This document shows, piece after piece, positions 46,301-53,318 of a DNA stretch of 64,000 bases. Below the pieces are notes generated by a model that made no database searches, had not been told where the DNA came from, and worked only from the letters and a program-made list of their open reading frames with translations. Made by a program: the position numbers and the translations under genes. The stretch's first letter is position 1; the number at the start of each line of letters is the position of its first letter. The stretch is taken from NCBI RefSeq assembly GCF_002355595.1, contig NZ_AP017422.1:3906001-3970000 (forward strand). Reading direction: 5' to 3'. The DNA is from Filimonas lacunae (GTDB lineage: Bacteria > Bacteroidota > Bacteroidia > Chitinophagales > Chitinophagaceae).

Positions 46301-46520
46301 GTGTACCGTTCACCTGCGTTTCAATAGCCGTAGAAGTCGTTTGTTCTACCGTTTCGGCATCCGCACCCGTATAGTTACCGGTAATAGATACCGTAGGTGG
46401 TGTAATATCTGGATATTGCGCAACCGGTAAAGTAGTAATTGCAATCAAACCCACCAGTACAATTACGATGGATATTACAATTGCCGTTACCGGGCGCTTT
46501 ATAAAAGTATCTGCTATCAT
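43323..46520 (-). CDS. RND-family multidrug efflux permease (AcrB/MexB type)
   Basis: The 1065-aa inner-membrane pump has the twelve-helix RND layout with two large periplasmic loops. It starts MIADTFIKRPVTAIVISIVI, the usual HAE1 beginning. The proton-relay Asp-Asp pair is present in helix 4 (AIGIVVDDAIVVVEAV), and a GSTYINDFNLYGRNFRVM stretch matches the docking domain. It expels toxic amphipathic compounds using the proton gradient together with the adaptor and TolC-type channel encoded just upstream. The cytoplasmic tail is extended and charged. It is the last gene of the three-gene operon. Confidence 0.96.
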   Translation of the reverse strand: MIADTFIKRPVTAIVISIVIVLVGLIAITTLPVAQYPDITPPTVSITGNYTGADAETVEQTTSTAIETQVNGTPGMTYMSSNSTASGQSSITVNFEIGTDINIATLDVQNRVSVAEPTLPDAVKRLGLTTKKRNPSIMMAIAFYSPNGTHDATFLGNYTNIYLKDALLRVKGVGDIVTRADDFGMRVWLNPAKLAALGMTSSDVTAALNEQNLQVAAGSVGGNPQPGTQSFEYNILTNSRLKTQQDFEEIIVRTNPADGSLVRLKDVARVELGKFDYSINAFVNSKPAAFLLIYQAPGANALDTYKGVLKALDEMKARFPKDMDYAIPLETATVVSTSIEEVLHTFVEALILVIIVVFLFLQSWRATLIPVLAIPVSLIGTFILFIPFGFTINTLTLFAFVLAIGIVVDDAIVVVEAVQHYIDHEKLSPKEATEKAMKDISGPVIAIALILAAVFVPVSFAPGIVGRLYQQFAITIAVSVIISAFVALSLTPALCSLMLKPSKTANDKKNFLDKFFDRFNVWFDKVSHSYTRGVAKWIKGAKYVVIMMIVLFVGLGLLLKSKPTGFIPTEDEGRFYVTYEMPEGTSTTRNIAMAKDIMNRVKSIPAVNVVGALAGLNIISFSNKSNVGTMFVSLKKWDDRKSKEEQLQGVLTEVYKRTGDIKEARILAIAPPAIPGLGQTSGFTIELQQTTSSDSIQVFEGIAKKFLGALYQRPEIGMAYTFFNTKTPTYRIDVDREKAKKLGIAISDVYSTMGTMMGSTYINDFNLYGRNFRVMAMADSAYRSSLSALNQIYVRNSQGNMTPLSALVSIKLVESPALVSHYNVYRSIEINGSPKPGFSSGQAIEALKEVAAQTLPAGYSYEFSGMTREEIAAGNSTLMLFAVSIIFVFLFLAALYESWSVPFAVIFAVPIGLFGSILTLVLIPRLNNNIYAQIGMITLIGLAAKNAILIVEFAKERVDRGVDITHATLQAVQLRLRPIIMTSLAFILGVLPLAVATGAASQARNTIGWTVFGGMIAATTLAIFVVPVLFVIIMNISYRRKMRKLEEQRRNEEAIDQNIIQNRTS

Positions 46521-46565
46521 GTTCGTTTACTTTGTCGTGAAACCTAAATCATCTCTTCAACCTTC

Positions 46566-47708
46566 TTATTTCTTGCCTGCTGGTGCGCCAGGTTGTGTAG
46601 GCGGCTCCAGGGTAATAACAGAACCTTCATGCAGGTTTTGTGTACCCTGAACTACAATCTTCTCCCCTGCCTTCACACCATCTTTTACAAGCACTTGTGT
46701 TCCAAGCTGGCGACCCAGTTTTACTTTACGCTGACTTACTTTGCTGCTATCACCTACTACATATACAAAAAACTCACCCAGCTGCTCGGTAACCGCTTTA
46801 AACGGCACAATAGGAGAAGCTCCACCCGTATTACCTTTCACACGCACGTTTGTGGTCATACCCGCTTTCAGCGCACCTTTATCATTATCAAACACCAGAC
46901 GCACTTTAATAGTAGAAGTTTGTGGATCTACAGCACGGTCAATCACGCTGATTCTGCCCACACCAGGATATACGTCATCACCAAAAGCAATGGTGAAGGT
47001 TGAATCCTTCGCGCTGGCCTTTTGCTGTAATTGAGTAAAACGATAGATATTGCTTTGGTCGATAGTAAAGTCAACTGCCATAGGGTTATCAGAAGAGATA
47101 GTGTTCATTACAGTTTGACCCGCAACTACAGAGGTACCCATTTTCACCTGCGAAATACCAATGGTACCGCTGAAAGGGGCTACTATGCCAGCAAAACGAA
47201 CGTTTGCCTTTACGCTTTCAGCAGTTGCTTTAGCTGCCGCCAGTTGCTTTTTAGCAGTTTCCAGCGCCGCATCCGCATAATCTACCTGTTGTTTGGCAAT
47301 TGCATCCTGCTTGTCCAGCTCGTGATAACGATCCGCATCTTTTTGTGCTTTTACCAAAGCAGCTTCCTGAACGGCAACATTTGCCAAAGATTGCTGATAG
47401 TTTGCGTTATACACCTGCTGGTCTATGCTATATAATTGTTGTCCTTGCTTTACTTTATCGCCATCTTTAAAATAGATGCCTGTAACATAACCGGTAACCT
47501 GTGCTCTTAATTCCGTTTGATTTAAGGCAGTAACAGTACCTGGAAACTCATCATAATAAGGTACATCCGAAGTTGCTACGTCTGCTACAGTAACCCAAAC
47601 CGGAGCATTGGGGTTTGGCATTTGCTGCTGTTGTTGTTTATTACCACAGGAGGCCATTGTTAACAAGCAAGCCACACCTGCATAATTTCTGATCGTTCTG
47701 AACAACAT
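46566..47708 (-). CDS. RND efflux periplasmic adaptor (membrane fusion protein) lipoprotein
   Basis: The ~380-aa adaptor (ATG 47708; an ATG at 47726 is also in frame) has a lipobox in LLTMASCGNK. Next are a barrel-sandwich half (FPGTVTALNQTELRAQVTGY), a helical hairpin rich in Gln/Ala/Lys (~95-165), the second lipoyl half (VRFAGIVAPFSGTIGISQVK) and a beta-barrel to the C-terminus. It bridges the permease and the TolC-type channel. It lies 45 bp before the permease gene and 28 bp after tolC. Confidence 0.95.
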   Translation of the reverse strand: MLFRTIRNYAGVACLLTMASCGNKQQQQQMPNPNAPVWVTVADVATSDVPYYDEFPGTVTALNQTELRAQVTGYVTGIYFKDGDKVKQGQQLYSIDQQVYNANYQQSLANVAVQEAALVKAQKDADRYHELDKQDAIAKQQVDYADAALETAKKQLAAAKATAESVKANVRFAGIVAPFSGTIGISQVKMGTSVVAGQTVMNTISSDNPMAVDFTIDQSNIYRFTQLQQKASAKDSTFTIAFGDDVYPGVGRISVIDRAVDPQTSTIKVRLVFDNDKGALKAGMTTNVRVKGNTGGASPIVPFKAVTEQLGEFFVYVVGDSSKVSQRKVKLGRQLGTQVLVKDGVKAGEKIVVQGTQNLHEGSVITLEPPTQPGAPAGKK

Positions 47709-47754
47709 TGTATATTGATTTTGCATTAGTCTTATGAATTTAAAAGTGTGCTTC

Positions 47755-49086
47755 TTAATAAGTAATCTGTCCTAAAGATTTTTGAACATCTACCTTGCTT
47801 GCCAGCACCGTATACAAAGCATTATAGTAATTAATACGTGCAGTACGTAAGTCAGATTCAGAAGTAATAACTTCTAAGTAGGTTTTAATACCATTCTTAT
47901 ACTGCAGCTGAATAACATCATACACCTCCTGCGCCAGTTCCATATTTTCTTTTAAAGCAATGTAGTTGGCTAAGTAGCTTTTATAGTTAGCCTGCGCCTG
48001 GCTGTATTCGCTGTTAACTGAACTTTGCAGGTTTTTGATATCCCAGTCAGTTCTCTTGAGCGACCATTCAGCTGAACGGATCTTTGAAGTTCTTTTACCA
48101 CCCTGGAAAATAGGTACACCAATAGTCAGGTTGATATAAGAGTTGGGATAGTTATTATTATACAACTTGCTTAACTTATCATTCAGATAGTTCAGGTTGT
48201 AGGCAGAGCTCAGAGAAGCAGTTGGTATAAAACTTGTTTTTTCATACCGCACATTCGCTTCCATTAATTTGCGTTGCGTTAACAACTGTTGGTATTCTAT
48301 ACGGTTGTTGAAGTTAGGAGCCTGTAAAGTATCCATATCCACTTCCTTCTCCATTTGAAGGCTGTCGTATACGATATTTAAATCGTTACCGGAAGGATAC
48401 CCCATCACGTACTTCAAATATTCTTTCTTCGATTTCAGTACCGCAATATTGGTAGATAAAGCCGCTTTGGCATTGTTCAGCGAAATAGTAGCACGCTTGT
48501 AATCCGTTTTATCAGTTACACCCGCTTTATATTGCGCTTCTGCATTTTTCAGGCTGCTTTCCAGCCTTACAATATCCTGCTGGCTCACCTTAATTTGCTC
48601 AATAGTCGCCAACACATCATAAAACGCCTTGCTAACACTTACGGTTACATCAATCTTGTTTTTAACGGTGTTTTGTTTCGACTGTGTTCTTACCTCTCCT
48701 TTTGTTTTGGCAGCCAGCAACACATCCCTGTTAAACAAGGTTTGTGAAGCCACAAACTGACCTGCCGAGGTGTTGTAAGCACCAATGGCCACCGGTTGAG
48801 GGTTGCCTGGAAACAAACTTCTTGTTAACTGGAAGTTGTTCTGGTAAGAGTAGTTGAAATTCAACTGAGGATACCAGTCGGCCAGTTTGGTTTTGATGGT
48901 TTCGTTGGTGATGTTTTCATCAATGATCGCCTGCTGCACCAGTGGTTGATGCACAATGGCGTACTGAATAACGCTTTGCAGGGTAGCCTCCTGTAACAGA
49001 GAATCTCCCGTCCGCTGCTGGGCTAACATGGGCATACTAATGCCACCTGTTATCAGCCAGCTCAATGTAAAAATGAGTCGTTTCAT
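47755..49086 (-). CDS. TolC-family outer-membrane efflux protein
   Basis: The 443-aa protein has a signal peptide ending near MLAQQ and two outer-membrane efflux (OEP) repeats with long coiled helices (residues ~25-230 and ~235-440). Typical segments are LEVITSESDLRTARINYYNA and SRTLFNRDVLL-like turns. It forms the trimeric exit duct of the RND pump. As first gene of the operon it follows a promoter with a palindromic operator-like site at 49206-49248. The order tolC-adaptor-permease differs from the acrAB order but is common in Bacteroidota. Confidence 0.94.
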   Translation of the reverse strand: MKRLIFTLSWLITGGISMPMLAQQRTGDSLLQEATLQSVIQYAIVHQPLVQQAIIDENITNETIKTKLADWYPQLNFNYSYQNNFQLTRSLFPGNPQPVAIGAYNTSAGQFVASQTLFNRDVLLAAKTKGEVRTQSKQNTVKNKIDVTVSVSKAFYDVLATIEQIKVSQQDIVRLESSLKNAEAQYKAGVTDKTDYKRATISLNNAKAALSTNIAVLKSKKEYLKYVMGYPSGNDLNIVYDSLQMEKEVDMDTLQAPNFNNRIEYQQLLTQRKLMEANVRYEKTSFIPTASLSSAYNLNYLNDKLSKLYNNNYPNSYINLTIGVPIFQGGKRTSKIRSAEWSLKRTDWDIKNLQSSVNSEYSQAQANYKSYLANYIALKENMELAQEVYDVIQLQYKNGIKTYLEVITSESDLRTARINYYNALYTVLASKVDVQKSLGQITY

Positions 49087-49205
49087 ACTTCTATGTCTAT
49101 AAATAAATCCTGTTTACTAAAATGTCGTCGTCCTTACACACAAATCATTCATTCTCAGGGTTAGCGTGTACTCCTGCAGTTGGTTGGGTTATACTAAAAA
49201 TTGTT

Positions 49206-49248
49206 GCAAAGATATAAGGATTGCCTAAATCAAATTAAACGTTTGATT
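49206..49248 (-). promoter_or_regulatory. Promoter with overlapping palindromic operator for the efflux operon
   Basis: On the minus strand TATCTTTGC (49206-49214) exactly matches the Bacteroidota -7 consensus. Just upstream an inverted repeat has arms AATCAAA and TTTGATT separated by 7 bp (49228-49248); it covers the -33 region, where TTTG is found 16 bp from the -7 box. Such a layout is typical of repression by a TetR- or MarR-type protein, but no such gene is in the window. Confidence 0.6.
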
Positions 49249-49289
49249 AATTTTTTTGTCCCCTCACCGAAAAAACGTGGTTTCTCCCG

Positions 49290-49817
49290 CTATTTTCTCT
49301 TTTTTATAGCACCAAGGGTACCATAAAAAGAAATAGGTTGCCGGTTATTACTGGTTACCTGCAAAGAGGTATATCCATTTTCCGACACGGTAAATGATAA
49401 TTGTCTTACATCTCCCCCGTCAGAGGGAGTGATCAGAATATTCCATCCCCCCTTTTTGCGTTCGGTAAGGGTGTACTTAAATTGTGTAGAGGTAAAATCA
49501 AGCGGCCCTTTGGTAGGGTCCAGCGGAGCCTGAAAGGCACGACCATAATAAGGTAAGTATACCACCACCGTGTCATTTTTCACTTTTACTTCATAACCAC
49601 CGGTCAGTTGTATTACCCTGCCACTCATGGGTGTGGCGCTCTGTGCCTGAAAAAGGTAAGTGCGGGAATGGATGTTTGCAGCTAATTCCGTTTGTGAAGC
49701 CGTTTTTTTACTCGTCTTCCCACTATCCTGGGCAATAATGCGCGCACCAGGCAATGCCATTAACAGGCACCCGATCATAAAGGGTAACAGACGTGTTTTC
49801 ATCGCATTCATTTTCAA
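49290..49817 (-). CDS. DUF4251 domain protein, exported
   Basis: The ~170-aa protein (likely start ATG 49802; 49817 also in frame) has a signal peptide (LLPFMIGCLLMALPGARIIA). A Bacteroidota-specific DUF4251 domain follows: RTYLFQAQSATPM, LPYYGRAFQAPLDPTKGPLD and FTVSENGYTSLQV. The domain's function is unknown; members are small periplasmic beta-rich proteins. It lies upstream of the efflux promoter and downstream of the second Rpn gene's terminator, so it is probably transcribed alone. Confidence 0.85.
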   Translation of the reverse strand: MKMNAMKTRLLPFMIGCLLMALPGARIIAQDSGKTSKKTASQTELAANIHSRTYLFQAQSATPMSGRVIQLTGGYEVKVKNDTVVVYLPYYGRAFQAPLDPTKGPLDFTSTQFKYTLTERKKGGWNILITPSDGGDVRQLSFTVSENGYTSLQVTSNNRQPISFYGTLGAIKKRK

Positions 49818-49920
49818 AACGGTACACTAATATAACACTATTTAGCCGTAAGAAGTTCAGTAATGTAGTAAAGCAGCGCCTACAACGGTAATAAATACAA
49901 CACATCCCCACAGGCATACA

Positions 49921-49954
49921 ATAAAAATGGCTCTTACCGGGTGGTAAAAGCCAT
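49921..49954 (-). terminator. Terminator after the second Rpn-family gene
   Basis: ATGGCTCTTACC and GGTAAAAGCCAT pair with one mismatch around GGGT; the minus strand continues with TTTTTAT. Confidence 0.85.
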
Positions 49955-49975
49955 GCTAAAAGTTTTTTATAAAGT

Positions 49976-50911
49976 TTACCCTTGAAGGGTGTTTTTGATT
50001 TCAATTACAAAATCTATCGAAACGTCTGCCAACTCTGCAATGGTTTGAATCGAAAAATCTGTTCCAGACAGTAAATTCTTAACAACCTTCTTTTTGCTGT
50101 TCAGTTCTCCACGTGCCTCAGCGATTCCCGTCTCGTATTGCAATATTTCCTCGTAGATACCCATATGCTCAAGTTTTTGATTAAAAACTTCAATCTCCTC
50201 TTCAAATTTATGAATTAGTTCCGAATCTCCAAAATTGGCATGTCGCTTAATAAACTGTACCAGTTTATCAATTTTTTCCTTTGAATAACTCTTCTGAAAC
50301 AACTTGCGTACCAGCACAACATACAATTCAAACAATCTCCCCTGTGAATATTCCTTTTGCTGTAATGATGTCAACACCGCCAAAATCACCGTAGCAAAAG
50401 GGTTATTACACTGCTCCAGTAGCTCTATATCCTGCCCTTTCACCTTATAAGTATTGAACCGAAACACAAAACTGGTTCCATGACATTCGTATACATACCT
50501 ATCGGGATGATAATGTTCATCATTATCTGTATAAATAGCTAAAGTGGTTACTTCCCGCTGAAACTTATCACATATCCGGTAAAAATAAGTGTACATGCGC
50601 GCAGCAAATAAGGTATCAGGATATCCTTGTATCTCTACATGTATCAACAACCACTTTTCTGTTCCATCTTTGTACCAGGCCTTTACCAGCTTATCTACAT
50701 ACCTGGGATGTGTAACAGATTCACCCGGACTTATCTCATGCAATTCCTTTTCCAGAAATTCAAAACCACGGTCTATATCAAAATGCTCATCCGCATCTAT
50801 AAAAAAGAAACGCAAAAAATCAGCAAACAAATCCTCCATTATTCCTTTCCATAATATATCCCTTCTTTGCTGGGTGGGTTCTGTAGCAGGCAGCAATTGG
50901 TTAACACTCAT
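49976..50911 (-). CDS. Rpn-family PD-(D/E)XK nuclease, second paralog
   Basis: The 311-aa protein is a close paralog of the one at 42.2-43.2 kb, with the same Asp73 (YVDKLVK) and Glu93-x-Gln95 (VHVEIQG) and the same helical tail ending DFVIEIKN. The frame is open upstream to 51103, but alignment with the paralog (MSVNQLLPATEP versus MKINQLLAATEP) fixes the start at ATG 50911. The leader again contains CTGAACAAAATGAACAG, 34 bp before the ATG. Together the two Rpn genes flank the efflux operon in direct orientation. Catalytic residues are intact, so it should be active. Confidence 0.88.
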   Translation of the reverse strand: MSVNQLLPATEPTQQRRDILWKGIMEDLFADFLRFFFIDADEHFDIDRGFEFLEKELHEISPGESVTHPRYVDKLVKAWYKDGTEKWLLIHVEIQGYPDTLFAARMYTYFYRICDKFQREVTTLAIYTDNDEHYHPDRYVYECHGTSFVFRFNTYKVKGQDIELLEQCNNPFATVILAVLTSLQQKEYSQGRLFELYVVLVRKLFQKSYSKEKIDKLVQFIKRHANFGDSELIHKFEEEIEVFNQKLEHMGIYEEILQYETGIAEARGELNSKKKVVKNLLSGTDFSIQTIAELADVSIDFVIEIKNTLQG

Positions 50912-50945
50912 ATGCTCTAAAATAAAACAGCCAACTGGCTTATAG

Positions 50946-50962
50946 CTGTTCATTTTGTTCAG
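50946..50962 (-). promoter_or_regulatory. Conserved leader element of the Rpn-family gene (copy 3)
   Basis: This 17-bp core is identical to 43202-43218 and to 222-238 and sits 34 bp before the start codon. The downstream leader also contains TTTTATTTTAGAGCATATG, similar to the first paralog. Confidence 0.6.
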
Positions 50963-51102
50963 CATACATTGGCAATAAACAGCCTGCGGCCATTTTAATA
51001 ACCAGTCAATCCATAAAAACAATACATAACCATGTATTTGCCAATAGAAAAGCAACGTCGCTTCCCGGCAATAACTACTTTTACACCATAAATACTGATG
51101 CA

Positions 51103-52437
51103 TTGAAAAGCATATTGGTTATTGACGACGAAGAAAAACTCAGAGGATTACTCTCCCGGATATTACGCAGCGAAGGATTTGAGGTTACAGAAGCTGGCGA
51201 CGGCAAATCAGGATTAAAGAAACTGGCGCTCGAAAACATTGATGTGGTATTGTGCGATGTTAAACTGCCCGACGCCAACGGCGTGCAACTGGTGCAGCAA
51301 ATAAAAACCACTTACCCACAGGTAGAAATTATACTCCTCACCGCCTATGGTAACATTGCCGACGGCGTGCAGGCTATTAAAAACGGGGCGTTCGATTATA
51401 TTACCAAAGGCGATGATAACGATAAAATAGTCCCCCTCCTCCACCGTGCCCTCGAAAAAGCCCAGTTGCAAAAGCGGGTGCAGGAACTGGAAAAACGGGT
51501 AGGCGAAAAATACTCCTTCAAAACCATCAGCAGCAAGTCTAAAGCCATACAGGATGCCATTGAGCTGGCCCAGAAAGTAGCCCCGGTAGACACATCAGTA
51601 TTGCTCACCGGCGAAACCGGCACGGGTAAAGAGGTATTTGCCCAGGCCATACACCAGGCCAGCAGCCGCTGCGGTAAAAGCTTTGTAGCCCTCAACTGTA
51701 GCACTTTTAGCAAAGAAATGATGGAAAGCGAATTGTTCGGCCACAAACAAGGTTCGTTCACCGGCGCCACTAAAGACCAGAAAGGATTAATTGAAGAAGC
51801 CAACGGCGGTACCCTGTTCCTGGATGAAATAGGCGAAATGCCCTTAGAATTACAGGCCAAACTGTTGCGCGTGCTGGAAACCAGCGAATTTATTAAAGTG
51901 GGCGACACCAAGGCCAGTAAAAGCAATTTCCGCCTTATTGCCGCCACCAACCGCGATTTAAAAAAAGAAAGCGAAGAACACCGCTTCCGCAGCGATTTGT
52001 ATTTTCGGCTGAACATATTTGAAATATACCTGCCCGCCCTGCGCGAAAGGGTAAAAGACATACGTGTGCTGGCAGAATTATTCATCCAGCAATTCGCCGA
52101 CAAAACCAACAAACAGCCGCCACACATGAGTGAAGCGTTTTTAGAGCGATTACAAGCTTACCACTGGCCCGGCAATATCCGCGAACTCAAAAACATTATT
52201 GAGCGCGCCGTTATATTAAGCAGTGGCAGCGAATTGACTACCGACCAGCTGCCAGCCGATGTAAACGCAGCCCCGTCTAAACAACAGTCCCTCTCCGCTT
52301 TCGACCTGGCCAGCGTAGAAAAGCTGCACATACAACGCGTGCTCAACCACACCCGTAATAATAAAGCCGAAGCTGCCCGCCTGCTCAACATTGGCACCGC
52401 CACTTTATACCGAAAAATTGATGAATACGGTCTGTAA
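51103..52437 (+). CDS. NtrC-family sigma-54-dependent response regulator, probable regulator of the kdp operon
   Basis: The 444-aa regulator has a receiver domain (Asp8, Asp9, phospho-acceptor Asp52 in VVLCDVKLPDANG). An AAA+ ATPase follows, with Walker A GETGTGKE (170-177), the sigma-54-contacting GSFTGA loop (217-222; usually GAFTGA) and Walker B GGTLFLDEIGE. A Fis-type helix-turn-helix closes it (~400-444, RNNKAEAARLLNIGTATLYR). It starts with TTG at 51103; no in-frame ATG precedes the conserved ILVIDDEE, so TTG is likely the true start. It would be phosphorylated by a histidine kinase, then open RNA polymerase-sigma-54 promoters. The sigma-54-like promoter at 52668 just downstream supports control of the kdp genes, in place of the usual OmpR-type KdpE. 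Confidence 0.93.
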   Translation: MKSILVIDDEEKLRGLLSRILRSEGFEVTEAGDGKSGLKKLALENIDVVLCDVKLPDANGVQLVQQIKTTYPQVEIILLTAYGNIADGVQAIKNGAFDYITKGDDNDKIVPLLHRALEKAQLQKRVQELEKRVGEKYSFKTISSKSKAIQDAIELAQKVAPVDTSVLLTGETGTGKEVFAQAIHQASSRCGKSFVALNCSTFSKEMMESELFGHKQGSFTGATKDQKGLIEEANGGTLFLDEIGEMPLELQAKLLRVLETSEFIKVGDTKASKSNFRLIAATNRDLKKESEEHRFRSDLYFRLNIFEIYLPALRERVKDIRVLAELFIQQFADKTNKQPPHMSEAFLERLQAYHWPGNIRELKNIIERAVILSSGSELTTDQLPADVNAAPSKQQSLSAFDLASVEKLHIQRVLNHTRNNKAEAARLLNIGTATLYRKIDEYGL

Positions 52438-52545
52438 ACAAAACGTTCTACATTGGGCAAAAGAGAGGTTTTACAGGTAAACATCCCTCCTCCAACCACG
52501 CACCAAACCCAGTAGCCGTTTCTCAAATCACCCTATCATATTGAT

Positions 52546-52574
52546 AAAACCTTCTCAAAATGAGAAGGTTTTTT
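52546..52574 (+). terminator. Terminator after the response regulator
   Basis: AAAACCTTCTCA and TGAGAAGGTTTT pair around a short AAA loop and are followed by T residues. It separates the regulator from the kdp structural operon. Confidence 0.9.
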
Positions 52575-52667
52575 ATTTCCCTGAAAATCTGGCACAAAAT
52601 CAAAAAATAACCCAAACCATTACCAGCAAACACTTCCAACTAGCAACTCCCCACTAAAAACCGGCAC

Positions 52668-52684
52668 GGGCACATCTTTCGCTT
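52668..52684 (+). promoter_or_regulatory. rpoN-dependent promoter: Sigma-54 (-24/-12) promoter of the kdp operon
   Basis: GGGCACATCTTTCGCTT fits TGGCAC-N5-TTGCW with GGCAC complete and TCGCT for TTGCT. The invariant GG (52669-52670) and GC (52681-52682) have the required 12-bp offset. The start site would be about 52694, 16 bp before the ATG of the 119-aa gene. An inverted repeat with arms TACTGTG and CACAGTA (52686-52710) overlaps this start region. Confidence 0.65.
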
Positions 52685-52709
52685 CTACTGTGGTATATAA
52701 TCACACAGT

Positions 52710-53069
52710 ATGAATCAATATGAAGTACCAGCCTTAATAGCTGAAAGAATACCAGAGCTGAGAGACGAGATTATTGAACAACCTCAACCCTGCAACGTAA
52801 ACAACGCTGTACACATTCTGGCCAACTACACACAAAAAATGTGTAACGCCCACGACCTGTTATCTATTCAGAAATGTATGAAGCTGGCCGATCGCATTTA
52901 CACCCGTGGTAATGCAGCCGTACAAAACGCGGTGGTCAACGTGTTTGTGTACTCCTTCTCCGCCTTCCGTTTAACCTGCAACAAAGTAGAATGGCGCTTA
53001 TTACAGGCTAAAATGCCCATAAACCTCTATTCCGCTTACGTGCAGCAGGTATTGAAATCAGGCATTTAA
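52710..53069 (+). CDS. 119-aa protein of unknown function, first gene of the kdp operon
   Basis: The soluble 119-aa protein is mainly helical, with no signal peptide or membrane span. Notable are three cysteines in its N-terminal half (CNVNNAVHIL, MCNAHDLL, KCMKLADRIY) and a later aromatic stretch (VFVYSFSAFRL). I do not recognise a family, though the sequence has the look of a conserved Bacteroidota protein. It directly follows the sigma-54-type promoter and precedes the two micro-ORFs and kdpA, so it is likely induced with potassium uptake. It could be a small regulator or assembly factor; this is a guess from position. Confidence 0.75.
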   Translation: MNQYEVPALIAERIPELRDEIIEQPQPCNVNNAVHILANYTQKMCNAHDLLSIQKCMKLADRIYTRGNAAVQNAVVNVFVYSFSAFRLTCNKVEWRLLQAKMPINLYSAYVQQVLKSGI

Positions 53070-53102
53070 TCAATAGAAATTCTCACATATAAATTACTAT
53101 AT

Positions 53103-53186
53103 ATGCTCACTATCACACTCGTTGCCGCCTGTCTGTTTTGCTTCTACATTTTTTACAAGTGCATCGGCTTTTTCGAAAACATATAA
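53103..53186 (+). CDS. 27-aa single-span membrane micropeptide upstream of kdpF
   Basis: ATG 53103 opens 27 codons. The product has one hydrophobic span (LTITLVAACLFCFYIFY) followed by a short polar tail, KCIGFFENI. It stands between the 119-aa gene (33 bp) and kdpF (30 bp) and has the size and shape of KdpF but ends differently. Position in a kdp operon and the clean membrane span make it a credible gene. It may be a second accessory subunit of the KdpABC complex. There is no direct evidence of translation. Confidence 0.55.
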   Translation: MLTITLVAACLFCFYIFYKCIGFFENI

Positions 53187-53216
53187 ATATCCGTTACACA
53201 ACAAAAACATACCAAT

Positions 53217-53297
53217 ATGATGAATGTCATTTTTATACTGTCTCTCCTGGTTTTTGTGTACCTGGTATATGTACTGCTGAAACCGGAAAAATTTTAA
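53217..53297 (+). CDS. kdpF: Potassium-transporting ATPase subunit KdpF
   Basis: The 26-aa peptide has one hydrophobic helix and ends LLKPEKF, closely matching the C-terminal LLRPEKF of known KdpF peptides. KdpF is a small stabilising subunit of the KdpFABC high-affinity potassium pump in the inner membrane. Either of two adjacent ATGs (53217, 53220) may be used. It lies 21 bp before kdpA. Confidence 0.85.
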   Translation: MMNVIFILSLLVFVYLVYVLLKPEKF

Positions 53298-53318
53298 CCC
53301 CCGTAAATCTATTATCTG

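Noticed and set aside
42225-50911. Composite transposon formed by the two Rpn genes
   Set aside because: The family name includes transposase, but no terminal inverted repeats or target-site duplications were found at either gene, and PD-(D/E)XK Rpn proteins are nucleases without proven transposition.
51011-51103. N-terminal extension of the second Rpn gene up to 51103
   Set aside because: The paralog begins at the equivalent of ATG 50911 and the conserved leader element lies at 50946-50962 inside the extension, so the extension is non-coding.
52591-52610. A second sigma-54-like TGGCAC before the kdp operon
   Set aside because: No GC dinucleotide is present at the required -12 offset; the downstream sequence is A-rich.
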